Part shown: one piece after another, positions 14,351 to 25,150 of the stretch
Position numbering within the stretch: the first letter of the stretch is position 1
How the letters are laid out: every line of letters starts with the position of its first letter
Program-made: the position numbers and the translations under genes
The notes under the pieces: model-generated
What the model was told of the DNA's origin: nothing
The model's input: only the letters and a program-made list of their open reading frames with translations
Database searches by the model: none
Source: Cacajao melanocephalus
Lineage: Eukaryota; Chordata; Mammalia; Primates; Pitheciidae
NCBI GenBank assembly: GCA_963573385.1
Contig: CAUYLG010062960.1
Location: 83,318-147,317, forward strand
Reading direction: 5' to 3'
DNA length: 64,000 nt

Positions 14351-15653
14351 TCCAGCCTATCACTTGTTCTGCCAGCTTACCGTCCACACCGTCAGGAACG
14401 GAAGTCTAGCTGCCTCATGTGATTGAGTGTGAATGTACTCTCTCGCTCCTGATTCACCATTCTCAGGGGCAGCAGTGTAGGGAGCCTGGAATATGCATTC
14501 GCCTCCAGAGCACACAGAGGGAAACTCATAGGAAAGAGACAGACTCCAGAAGCCGACTTCAAGATCGGGGGTCACACCTCCTTAAAAACACAGCAGGTGG
14601 TGTGAGTTTCCTGTGCTTTGTTTACTCACCAAATTATCTACAGAACCTCCGATTTCCTCAGAAGGGTTAGAGACAGCAGGTAGGGATTCCAGGTGAACAC
14701 GCTCTTCTCACAGATGGCCCTGTGTCCTGAAATTCTGTGCGGTACCAATGGGAACCACGTCCACTGTCTTGAGGCCAATGCTCTGACATTTAAAAACCCA
14801 GCTCCTCTTCAGTGTGACTAAACAAAGATATAAATATATATGTAACATGAACGTGAACCAAATGCCGTATCTCTGGAAAGCCCACACTCTGGAGAAAATG
14901 GCACATAGGCCTCCTTTCTCTTTTAACTGAGAATGCAGAGAGTGAGGACCATCAGGAATTCTGAGTTTTGTTTGCTTTTCGGCAAGGCCAGTGGGGATGG
15001 CCGTTGGTTTTAATGCACATCTTGGCCCAGATACATATTTTCTCTATGGAGAGTACATGCAGAATTTTCCAGAAGTTTCACATTGGATAGGTGCTTTCCA
15101 GTGGTCAGGCCTCCTGGCCCCCCAGAGAAAGGCTTCTGTGTGGATAGCTCTAACTGGAACAGGAATAGCCCTTAACAAGCAGCAAATTGAGGGTATAAAG
15201 GAGTTCAGGGACCCTGTTATGTATCCTGGCTCTGCTTGGCGGCCTCCTTACTTCTTGTCTCTAAAAGGAGGCTCTAAAATACCAGGGATCTCACAACCTG
15301 ATGCAGTCATTGATTGCAAATTCTGATTTACTCTTAAGATTTGTAATAATGTCTGAATGTGTTTTATGGAATTTGTCATTGGCTTATATCTACTTAATTT
15401 AAAAAGCCCATAGCCCCTTGTTCTTGTCTTATGTGAAGTAATAGTACTGCTCCAATGAATTCTGATGAGGCCAGTTACTCTAGAAGGCCAGGAATCACTG
15501 GCAGAGCAGACGCCCCAAGGAGTCTTCTCTCATGGGCCATAAAATTGTCAGAAGTACAAAAATACCAAAGCACAATATTAACATGATCATAAAGAAAGAT
15601 TCAAAGATGATTATGATAAAGGACAGAATGCCTTATAGGAACTTTTGCAGTCC
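14351..15653. other. Noncoding DNA with an unexplained open frame
   Basis: Mostly unique. An open frame of 111 codons at 14991-15326 (plus strand) begins with ATG and has mixed, protein-like composition, but no motif, signal peptide or family resemblance. Chance is the default explanation at this length. Confidence 0.3.
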
Positions 15654-15880
15654 CTATAAATCAGAGCATCATAAAATCATCATCTGGCAATAAACGTGAG
15701 AGGCCACATTCACTCCGAGGTCAGAAGTCAGATGTCCCTTGTGATCTCAAACATGACTATAATTTGTATTTTTAAAATGTTACTATAAATAAATCAGATG
15801 TTACTATAAATCAGAGCATCATAAACCTGGCAATAAACGTGAGGAGCCAGTTTTCATGTGAGGCTTGGAGTCAGAATTCC
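15654..15880. repeat. Local direct duplication, 150-bp period
   Basis: The block 'ctataaatcagagcatcata...caataaacgtgag' at 15654-15732 recurs at 15804-15880. The second copy lacks 7 bp ('atcatca'-type deletion) and shares the same downstream GAGGTCAGAAG/GGAGTCAGAA order. A 21-bp 'tgttactataaat' tandem pair sits just before copy 2. No known element recognised. Confidence 0.65.
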
Positions 15881-17411
15881 CCAGTAATAGAGAAAAGGGC
15901 ATTTTTTTTAATGATTTATATTATTTAAACATAATATCCAAAGTAATTTTTATGCTGAATGTATTTGACAAGTGTCTCCATGAAACATTGGAGTTAAATT
16001 ACTCATTGGCCTTACATTATAATACCATTTAAAACGTTTCAAACTTAGTATGACTTTTAATCATTTGGTTGACATAATTCACAAAGAAATTATTTTTCTC
16101 CTTATTGTTCTGAGACCTGCTCGTAACGTTCTAAGAGATGTGTGGAATTTCAGGTCTAAAGTCTACTCTCCCCTGATTGCCTTCCTCCTATTTGTAGCTT
16201 TTAAACTGACACGTTTGCCTACATTATAGAAGGTTCTTTTTTAAAAAATGAGAGAGAGATGAAAGATTGACTAAGGAAATTGGCTATCGTGATTATGGAA
16301 GCTAAGAAGTCCCTCAATAGACCTTCTGTAACTGGACACCCTGGGATGCTGCGTTCGTGGCTCAGTACAAGTCTGAAAGCCTCAGAAGCAGGGAAGCTGA
16401 CAGTGTAACTCAGTCTGAGGCCAAAGGCTGAGCATCTGGGGTGACTGGTGTGACTTCTGGAGTCCAAAAGCGGAAGAGCCTGGAGTTCTCATGTCCAAGG
16501 ACTCTTAGATGCTGGACGCTGTGCTAGGTTCCCAGGGATGTGTCTGTGAACAGGACAGATACGGTTGTAGTTCTCACAAGTGAGAAAGACATTGACTAAT
16601 TAATTACACAAATAATTACCTAATTACAAACTTGCATATCTGATTTCAGGAAGACGTACAGGGTACTGTGAGAGTGCAGGAAAGGCCACCCCCTCTCCCC
16701 GAGCCTGAGAGCAGAGAAGTTCCTCCCAAAGTAGTGACCTGTAAGCTAAAGAGATGACCTGCAAAAGGAGTGTGAACACAGCTGGCTCTTGAATGTTCCT
16801 TATAAGATGACAACTTTTTCCTCCTACCCAACCCTCCTCACACAGCTGTCATTCAGAACTCTCTGTTCTCACTTCAAGCAACAACATAGAATATCTACCT
16901 ACAGATACTTGTTTAAAAATTCAGCCCAAACTCGAGCACTTTTGAAGCTTAAGACATCAGATTTCGAAAAATACTTATTGTCTATACCTGTCAATCTATC
17001 ACCCTTTGTCTCACTCATCTGTGTTATCACTTTTCACTGCCTATTATCTGTTACCAGGATTTTTGCAGCCATCTCCTTACCTTCAGTTTTGTCAAAGAAA
17101 CTGTCTCCACTGCTATCTTGCTGTTCTCTGTAAAACTTGAGTTTAGCCAAGAGGTTTCCACTCTTTGCCAGCCCCAATTCATCAGGCTGGGCTAGGTAGC
17201 CTTCATCAGCAGTATCTCTGCATGTTTCTTTCATTGTCTTCCGTGGGGCACACTGGTGCCATCAGCATTGTTTTGGTTGTATGTACAGGGTCGTGCAGGC
17301 AGAGGCTTGGGAAATACTCAAAATCCACAAGTTGATATTCACATATCTCAAGAGTCAAAGAGAGGCAAACCCAACTAAGACAGTGGAGGGAGTTAGTTAC
17401 ATCTTGGTGGG
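15881..17411. other. Noncoding DNA
   Basis: No recognised repeat. The 16500-16640 stretch ('ctgtgctaggttcccagggatg...gtgaacaggacag') resembles an ancient interspersed repeat but cannot be assigned. No gene seen. Confidence 0.3.
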
Positions 17412-17570
17412 AATTGCAGATTTCAGAGAGTAGACGGAAAATTAAATAATGATAGGATTTAAGTCTTGGAACGTGGACAAGAGACCAATCCCTTTATCCA
17501 TTTTTGGTGTTCCTGTTAGAGTCGCAGTGAAGACACCTCATTGTGTTTCATCATGGTTGCAGCAAGGATC
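17412..17570 (+). repeat. Duplicated segment, copy A (no Alu)
   Basis: This ~150-bp segment recurs at 19187-19640 in the same orientation with about 87% identity by eye. Shared landmarks are 'gaaaattaaataatga', 'taggatttaagtctt', 'gacaagagaccaatcccttt' and 'gacacctca'. Copy A is uninterrupted and so shows the pre-insertion site of the Alu in copy B. Confidence 0.75.
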
Positions 17571-18112
17571 AAGACCTAAGTCTTAAAGAAACTTCCATCA
17601 ACTTGCTTGGGTTAGGATGACAAAATTTGTTTTAGTGGATAACTTAAATTTTTTTTTAACTTTGGGAAGATAGAGCATTAAATATTTAAATTTTAAAGTA
17701 AATCAAACCAATATATTAAGACTTTAGGCTAAATTTGGGCAGAGTAACTATATGTTTGCTATATTTGAATTTTGGAATACTTAAGAAAAATGGGCACATT
17801 CCAATATGTAACAGAATACCATTCTAATTTCACATTTCAATTTAAAATGTGAAATGGAGTTAATTAATTTGACTTATGATTCTAAGTTGAAAAATATAAG
17901 AGAATATCACCAAGGTTATAAACAAAATGGAAAAAGTTTAAAGAGGCTTAAGATTCATCATATGAAAAAGTTTCTTTTTTATTAGATTTAAAAGAGCAAT
18001 GTAGATAATTGGGAAAATTTTATTAATCAGACAATTGAAGCACTTTTAAAAAGAAGCAGAGTATATTATTTTTATAAATATAATTTAAAATATTTAAAGT
18101 AATTTAATTAAG
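17571..18112. other. Very AT-rich noncoding DNA
   Basis: Over 70% A+T, no recognised element and no long open frame. Confidence 0.4.
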
Positions 18113-18117
18113 AGTAA

Positions 18118-18439
<322 letters not shown>

Positions 18440-18452
18440 TAAAAGAATCCTT

Positions 18453-19186
18453 AAAAGTAGTTGGAAAATGTATTCGAGGTTTAAGTAGAATAATAAGAGT
18501 TGTGAGTTGAACCTAGAACTTAAGGAAAAATGAGGTTTTTGAACTTGGAAAGTTTTAATTTCGATAAATCAAGTATGAATTTTTAAGCCCCTAAAGTTCC
18601 TACAAGGACCAGAGAAATCAAATTGAGAATTGCAGTTATCGTTGGTTTATCAACCTTCCCTTTTATACTGTATCTTGAAGATAAGGGTCAAGTCTCACCG
18701 AAAAGCTAATTTTTTGATTAATATGGTTTGTTCATCAAATGTTTCACACCCTTCATCAGCTGGCTGACCTCCTGTTTTATTCTGCATTTATATAGAGCAG
18801 GATTGAATATTAAATTGCTATCATTTTTCTTATTTTATTCAGGGAGGCTGTAAGACACAAGTGGTCTAGAAATGAGCTTGTTTTAAAATCTTGGCTCAGA
18901 ACTTGTGGCAAATATTTTCAATTCAATATACTATAAATATAATTGTTAGCGCCTGGCACAATCCCGTGAGAGCAGTATGCGTGCTGAAGTCTGTAAGAGA
19001 CAGAGAGTCCATAGCGATTGTTTTATCTGCCTTATAAGCTCAGTCCATTTGCTGGATTGGAAGATAAAAAAGACTGGGCTTATCTTCCAGCCTTTTTTAT
19101 TAAAGTGCCCTCTATAGTCAGTGACTTATACACTGTGCTTCTGAAGAAATGTTGGGGTCCTACCAACCCACTGTTCACAGAGAGCA
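18453..19186. other. Noncoding DNA
   Basis: AT-rich, no recognised element or gene. Confidence 0.35.
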
Positions 19187-19640
<454 letters not shown>

Positions 19641-19839
19641 CTAATTCTGACTTGTTTTTCCAGTAGAAGTGACCCCCTTCCATCGGTTCAACCATCCCTT
19701 TCTTGTCCTGCCTTCCACGGTGATGATCAGAGGCTGACATTCATGAGCCTTCTGGAGTCACAGAGTAAGTGTGTGCAACTAACCAGCCCCTGGTGGACCT
19801 CAGACTTGACTCGTGACCTCGGCTCAGGTTATGCTATAC

Positions 19840-20480
19840 AACCAGCAGAAAGGTAACTGCCCGGGGCTGAGCTGGACATAGGACAGGATCCACCATGGAC
19901 AGCCGGGTGTGGTTTCAGCAGCTCCTAGAACCTCAGGGCTCGAGGCCCATGCTGGGCTTTGTGGGCAGGATGTGTGCAGGGGGCCGGCAGCTGCTTTGTG
20001 CCAGCACAAGTGGGACAGCTGCAATGAATGGGCCAAAGAGTCACCTCAAAGGCACAGTGTGCCCAACTTCAAACACAGGGACTTGCTGCGGACAGCTGAG
20101 AAACAGCAGCAGCAGCAGCAGCCACAGACGGGCCGCCTGAGCCCAGCTTTAGGAGGGAGGGAGGGAGGGAGCTGGGGAGTCCCCATTGTGCAGAGCAGCC
20201 CGCTGGCAACGTTGCACAATGCCCAGTCCACAGCAGCTGCCACTGCCCGCCAGAAGCGATCTGTGCATGCAAATGGTGAACCAAGGCCTCTGGGCGCACC
20301 AGCTAAGTTTTCTCAGCTCAGTCAGAGCAAGGGACATCTATCTCTAAGGCCCCACCAGACTATCTGTAACGGGCGTCCAGGCAATTTTGCTATGTTCTGG
20401 TTCTACCTGCCTCAATTAGAATGCTTCTAATCCAAATCTGCTAAGCAGCACTGATAGGACCCGAGCTATTTAGCTGTCAG
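19840..20480. other. GC-richer unique block with (CAG)n and open frames
   Basis: Distinctly GC-richer than its surroundings. It contains a short (CAG)n run (20104-20122), a (GGGA)4 run (about 20154-20170) and a 173-codon ATG-started frame at 19909-20430 (plus). The frame has a Gln run and no recognisable domain, and overlapping frames are open on both strands, so base composition may explain it. A donor-like AAG|GTAACT lies at 19850-19858. It could be an exon, a regulatory element or neither. Confidence 0.3.
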
Positions 20481-21309
20481 CCTAAATAGAGAGCCTGGTT
20501 ACATGTGCGCCTCAGACTCTCCCACTGTATCACTCTGCTTCGCTCATTCTTGTTTCTTTCCCCGAAGCCAATGTCTCCAGCCTCCTGTTACCCCATCTTC
20601 CTGTCGGACTGGGGTGGTGGAGGTTGTACGGGAAGAAAGTGTTGGGATAGGGCACATAGATGTTCCATCACTGAAAACTGCGTTTCATCGAATTGTATTC
20701 ATTCTCTCCAAATGGGTACTCACCTCGCATCCTGTATGTTGCCACGTTATTTATGTTAACACCCAGCATTCAGCTCATCCATGATGAACTCTCAGAGAAA
20801 ACTGGACGCGCCCCTTGCACGTAATTTCATCACTAAGAGTGAATGTTTAAGAGAGGCTGGTACACTAATTGCTCAGTGGTACTATCACACACACACACAC
20901 ACACACACCCCACTAGATGTTTAAAAGGAAAAAAGATTTTTTACTTCTTCCAAGGGACTGAGAAGTAAATGTATGGGCAAGAGGTGTCTTGTCTACATAT
21001 GGAGTTGCTAATACTATTCTACAACTGGTTTTCCTGTTCATTTTTTGTCACTGTTGTTCTCACTTTATTTTAAGACCCCTCCCTCACCCTCCACCCACTG
21101 CCTTTTGTTCCCAGCCATACTGTGAGACAATCGGAAAGTTTCAGGAGCAGCTTACTTTACCTCTACACTGTGTCCAGGTCACCCTCCGTAAGGAGTAAGT
21201 TAATGGACTGTTAGAATGCACAGACGCGACACACTCTGTTCTCCAGAAGGTTTAGATGCAGAAGAGTGGGTTCCGACAGTGACAGCTAAGGAATACCACT
21301 CTGGCTTGC
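20481..21309. other. Noncoding DNA
   Basis: Unique-looking, with no recognised gene or interspersed repeat. Short open frames only. Confidence 0.35.
20886..20909. repeat. (CA)n microsatellite
   Basis: About eleven uninterrupted CA units followed by CCCC. Likely length-variable. Confidence 0.9.
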
Positions 21310-21616
21310 CTTGCTTTTCTTTTCTTTTCTTTTCTTTTCTTTTCTTTTCTTTTCTTTCTTTTCTTTTCTTTCCTTCTTTTTCTTTATTCCTTTCCCTTCC
21401 TTCCTTCCTTTTCTTTATTTCTCTCTCTTCCTTCCCTCCCTTCCTTCCTCTCTCTTTTTCTTTTCTTTCTTTTTCTCTCTCTCCCTTTCTCCCTCCCTCC
21501 CTTCCTTTCTCCTTTCCTTCCCTTCCTTTATTTCTTTTATTTCTCTCTCTTCCCTTCCTCCCTCCCTTCTTTCCTTCCTTTCTTCCTTCTTTCCTTCCCT
21601 TTTTCTTTTTCTTATT
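21310..21616. repeat. 300-bp homopyrimidine tract
   Basis: Starts as nine or more TTTTC pentamers and passes into mixed CCTT/CTTT/CCCT repeats, almost without purines on the plus strand. It abuts the left (3') end of the minus-strand L1 at 21617, so it probably grew from that element's poly(A) tail. Mirror symmetry makes triplex (H-DNA) formation possible. The long Ser/Phe/Leu open frames across it are artefacts. Confidence 0.9.
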
Positions 21617-22040
21617 GTAGTAAACGCTGCATAACTTACTACTTTACCATTTTAAGTGTACAATCCAGTGGCATTAAGTACTTTGGTAATGCTGTGGAAC
21701 CATCACTATCTAGAGCCAGCGCTTTCTCAGCATCCTAAATGGAAACTCCAGCCATTCAGTGCTAACTTTCCTCCCTCCAGCCCATGATAGTCTCTCTTCT
21801 TTCTGTCTTTTTGAACTCGCCTATTCTTGGCATTTGTGCCTTTGTGACTGGCTTATTCCCTTTGGCAAATGCCTTCAAGGTTCATCCATGTTGTGCCATG
21901 TGTCAGAATTTTCTTTCTTTTTATGACTGAATAATATTCCAATAAGATTACACCACATCTTATTTATCCATTCATCTGTTGATGGACAGGTCGTGTCTAC
22001 CTTTTAGCTGTTGTGAATAATGTTGCTGTATCTGTCTGCT
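21617..22040 (-). mobile_element. Old L1 (L1M-type) 3' end
   Basis: 'ttaccattttaagtgtacaatccagtgg', 'ccttcaaggttcatccatg', 'gactgaataatattcca' and 'ttatccattcatctgttgatgg' blocks appear in the order of an inverted L1M 3' region. These landmarks are approximate. The element is 5'-truncated at about 22040 and carries no coding potential. Confidence 0.75.
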
Positions 22041-22080
22041 TTTTGAAGATAAACAGGTTTATCTTCTGTTAAAGATAAAA

Positions 22081-22152
22081 CTCAGTGTCCTGAGCAGATA
22101 TCTTTGGTTCCGATTAGATCTGGAACCAAAGATACCTGTTTAAGACACTGAG
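22081..22152. ncRNA. Candidate hairpin, 31-bp stem
   Basis: Left arm 22081-22111 and right arm 22122-22152 are reverse complements at 27 of 31 positions, with a 10-nt loop. All four differences are transitions. As a plus-strand RNA two become G-U wobbles and two A-C mismatches, giving a pre-miRNA-like fold. Transcription is unproven. It could equally be a decayed palindromic element or a template-switch product. Confidence 0.35.
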
Positions 22153-22302
22153 GGTTTTTTGAAACACTTTTACCTTAACTCAAAGTACCCGCGGTCCTTG
22201 GGTGTGTGCAATTGCCTATTAAGTCAACTTTGTACTGCCTTAAATTTCAAAAGTTACTTTTAAAAAGTCAGAGTACACTGTATAATTTGTATCAAGAAGT
22301 AT

Positions 22303-22930
22303 CGTTACTGAAAGCGGGTCCGGATCCAGACCTTAAGAGACAGTTCTTGGATCTCGCACAAGAAAGAATCCTGGGCAAGTCCATAAAGGGAAAGCAAGTT
22401 TATTTAAAAAGAGAAGGAATAAAGAATGGCTGTTCCATAGGCAGAGCAGCAACACAGGCTGCTCGATTAAGAACACCTATAGTTACTTTTTGATTATATG
22501 CTAAACAAGGGGTGGATTATTCATGAGTTTCTGGGAAAGGGGTGGGCAATTCCTAGAACTCAGGGTTCCTTCCCCTTTTAGACCATATAGGGTAACTTCC
22601 CGATTTGCCATGGCATTTGTAAAATGTCATGGTGCTGGTGGAAGTCTCTCTTAGAGTTCTTCTGCATTATAACTAGGGTATGATGAGCAGTGAGGATGCC
22701 CAGAGGTCACTTTCATCTCCATCTTGGCTTTGGTGGGTTTTGGCAGGCTTCTTTACCACAACCTGTTTTATCAGCAAGGTCTTTGTGGGCTGTATCTTGT
22801 GCTGACCTCCTGTCTTGTTCTGTGACTTAGAACGCCTTCACCATCTGGGAATGCAGCCCTGTAGGTCTCAGCCTTATTTTATGCAGCCCCTATTCAAGAT
22901 GGAGTCGCTCTGGCTCAAAGACCTCTGACA
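22303..22930 (-). mobile_element. Solitary ERV1-type LTR (copy 1)
   Basis: 628-bp LTR flanked by GTAT at 22299-22302 and 22931-22934, the 4-bp duplication expected of class I (gammaretrovirus-like) ERVs. On the minus strand it starts TGTCAGAGG and ends ...TAACG (the terminal CA mutated to CG), with AATAAA at 22399-22404. No internal viral genes flank it. It is related to the LTR at 27398-27933 but has about 90 bp of extra internal sequence. Exact family name not determined. Confidence 0.85.
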
Positions 22931-23260
22931 GTATTAGTTACAATCTGACAATACCATGATTTTTAGAGGGACCCAATATCGTAACAAATAATATCCAGAC
23001 ATGAGTCATGGGCCTAGAATGTTTTGCAGAACAGCCGGTTTGTACCAAAACCATTGTTTGGACCATTGTTTCAGTGCAAATATCTAATTTTTTGCACGAA
23101 TTACAATTTGTCATGCTATAGCCTCCATTTTCATTCTGTGGTAGTTGTAATAGCACATCAGAGATTAATACGTGCTCATTTTTATTATAGAAATTAAAAA
23201 TAACCAGCTTTACCAATAGAAATGATACCTCTTTCCGGTGGAGTCATTAATAAGAAAAGT
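22931..23260. other. Noncoding DNA
   Basis: AT-rich, no recognised element or gene. Confidence 0.35.
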
Positions 23261-23269
23261 CACTATTTG

Positions 23270-23565
23270 CTTTTCGGTTTTGTTTTTGTTTTTGAGACAC
23301 AGTCTCACTCTGTTGCCCAGGCTGGAGTGCAGTGGCACAATCTTGGTTTACGGCAACCTCTGCCTCCTGGGTTCAAGTTACTTCCCTGCCTCAGCCTCCT
23401 GAGTAGGTGGGATTACATGTGCACACCACCATACCTCGCTAGTTTTTTTATTTTTCGTAGTGATGAGGTTTCACCATGTTGGCCAGGCTGGTCTCCAACT
23501 TCTGGTCTCAAGTGCCTCAGCCTCCCAAAGTGCTGGGATTACAGGCATGAGCCATCACACCTGGC
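23270..23565 (-). mobile_element. Alu (J/S) with 9-bp target-site duplication
   Basis: Antisense Alu with a TTTTTG-type tail, flanked by CACTATTTG at 23261-23269 and 23566-23574. A small deletion in the left monomer removes part of the 'gacctcaggtgatccgcc' region. Confidence 0.95.
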
Positions 23566-23651
23566 CACTATTTGTTAATGCAGGGGTTTTCTTCTCTAAA
23601 GCCACATCGGCTTTCAGTAATTTTGTCACATTTCTGTTCACCTTGTCTACC

Positions 23652-23720
23652 TCCTTTCCTTCTCCTTCCCACCCTTCTCCTCCTCCTCTTCCTCCTCCTC
23701 CTCCTCCCTTCTCTTCCAGT
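23652..23720. repeat. (CTC)n/(CTT)n pyrimidine tract
   Basis: Degenerate CTC/CTT/CCT repeats giving an Ser/Pro- or Glu-rich artefactual frame on either strand. Confidence 0.85.
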
Positions 23721-24944
23721 CCTGCACTCCCAGCAAGTGGGAAGTTAGGTATGTTTGCTGGGATTCTCTTACGTACCTGTAACTCTCCTTGTCCAAGCAA
23801 TGTAGACACATCTGAGGCTCATTCAAAGTTAGAATTGTAATCAAAGGAGCTTTTTCCTGGGTTCCAGTCAAGGACAAGTTTCTCTTAGAAACTGGGCAGC
23901 ATTCTTAGCAGTCTGTAACCTTAGGCCCGCCATGGGTCTATGGCCCTTAGTTGAAATGCAGCAAAATCTGTTTTGCAGACAACGTACAGAATTTGCTGAA
24001 GGTGGTGAAATAGGGATAGTGGGTTCTCAGGCATGTACTTTACCTGTTAGTTTAGGAGCTGAAGGCAAAACATGTTACACATCTGTCTCCCTGGTGCCAA
24101 CAATGGCCTGGCATGGTGCTGAGAATCTCTATGTCCTGGTCTTAGCAGCGTGGTGTGGTGGGGCTTAGAGACAAACAAGGCCAGAAATATCCAGAATAGA
24201 GGCCTTATTCTAATGCTGTCTAATTTGGAAGTCACGATTTTCATCTAAATTCAGTCAGAAGGCATGTATTCCCAACTCTGTGCCCAGATGCTGGGCCATC
24301 ACATCTCCATCCTCCTGGCTCTGCCCCCTGGAGTAGAGTCATGTCTTCATACCTAACTTGGGATTCACTCGGGGTGGCTGGCAAAATATTAAGGGAAATA
24401 TTAGGGAAGTTATAGATTACAGTCTCAAACCTTTTGGAGGGCCGAAAGGTTTCAGTGAGATGGGCTGAAGGCAGCCTGTTCTTACATTAGAACATTAAGT
24501 CATAGGGTGAAGATTAGGATAATAAAAACTTCCCAGTTAGGTCTGTTTACCCCACGTTCCTTTGTCCCCACTCTAATTTGTTTCCTCATGTAAACTTTGT
24601 GCTGGATGGTCCTCTCAGGGGCAGGTTGAAGGGGAATTAACCGTTAATGGTGTTTACTCTGGACCCGGGAACCAAGGCTTTTTATCATTCATAAAACCAT
24701 TCTTTTAACCATGTTAATTATCCACAGGTGTGTTGACTTAGAACCTCTGTTATTAAATCTATACTGAATAAATGCAAGGAGGAACCGGGGGTTGTGGGTC
24801 GGTTAGCTGCAATTGCCCTCTGAAAGCAGTTGACGACCATCCCTAGCCCGCTTGAATCACTGTACCGGGTGTGCGAGTGCATTTATTCATCCGTTGCTGA
24901 GTCAGGGTCTGCAGGACAGGCCTCCGCAGGTGGTGACCAACGTC
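23721..24944. other. Noncoding DNA
   Basis: Unique-looking, with no recognised repeat or gene. Possible old-repeat remnants cannot be assigned. Confidence 0.35.
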
Positions 24945-25150
24945 TCACCTAACTTTATTGAATGCTGGGGTGTTCCAGGCACTAGTTCACAGCACTTCAG
25001 AATAATCCCGCAGGGAAGTTATATTATTTTCATACCTAATTTTACCAACGAGGAAACCGAAGCTTGACCACAAGGACATATCTGTGGTTACCCAGCTCAC
25101 GGAGGGCAAAGGTGAAACCCAAGCCAGGTGTGCGTGACTTCAGAGCCTGC
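24945..25150 (-). mobile_element. MIR
   Basis: Reverse-oriented MIR in consensus order: 'ttccaggcactagttcacagc', 'aattttaccaacgaggaaacc', 'gttacccagctcacggag'. Landmarks approximate. Ancient and inactive. Confidence 0.6.

Noticed and set aside
14991..15326. 111-codon frame as a real gene
   Set aside because: No domain, signal peptide, splice context or family resemblance seen; length is compatible with chance.
21216..21634. Long hydrophobic Ser/Phe/Leu open frames
   Set aside because: They are translations of the homopyrimidine tract, open only because the tract lacks stop codons.
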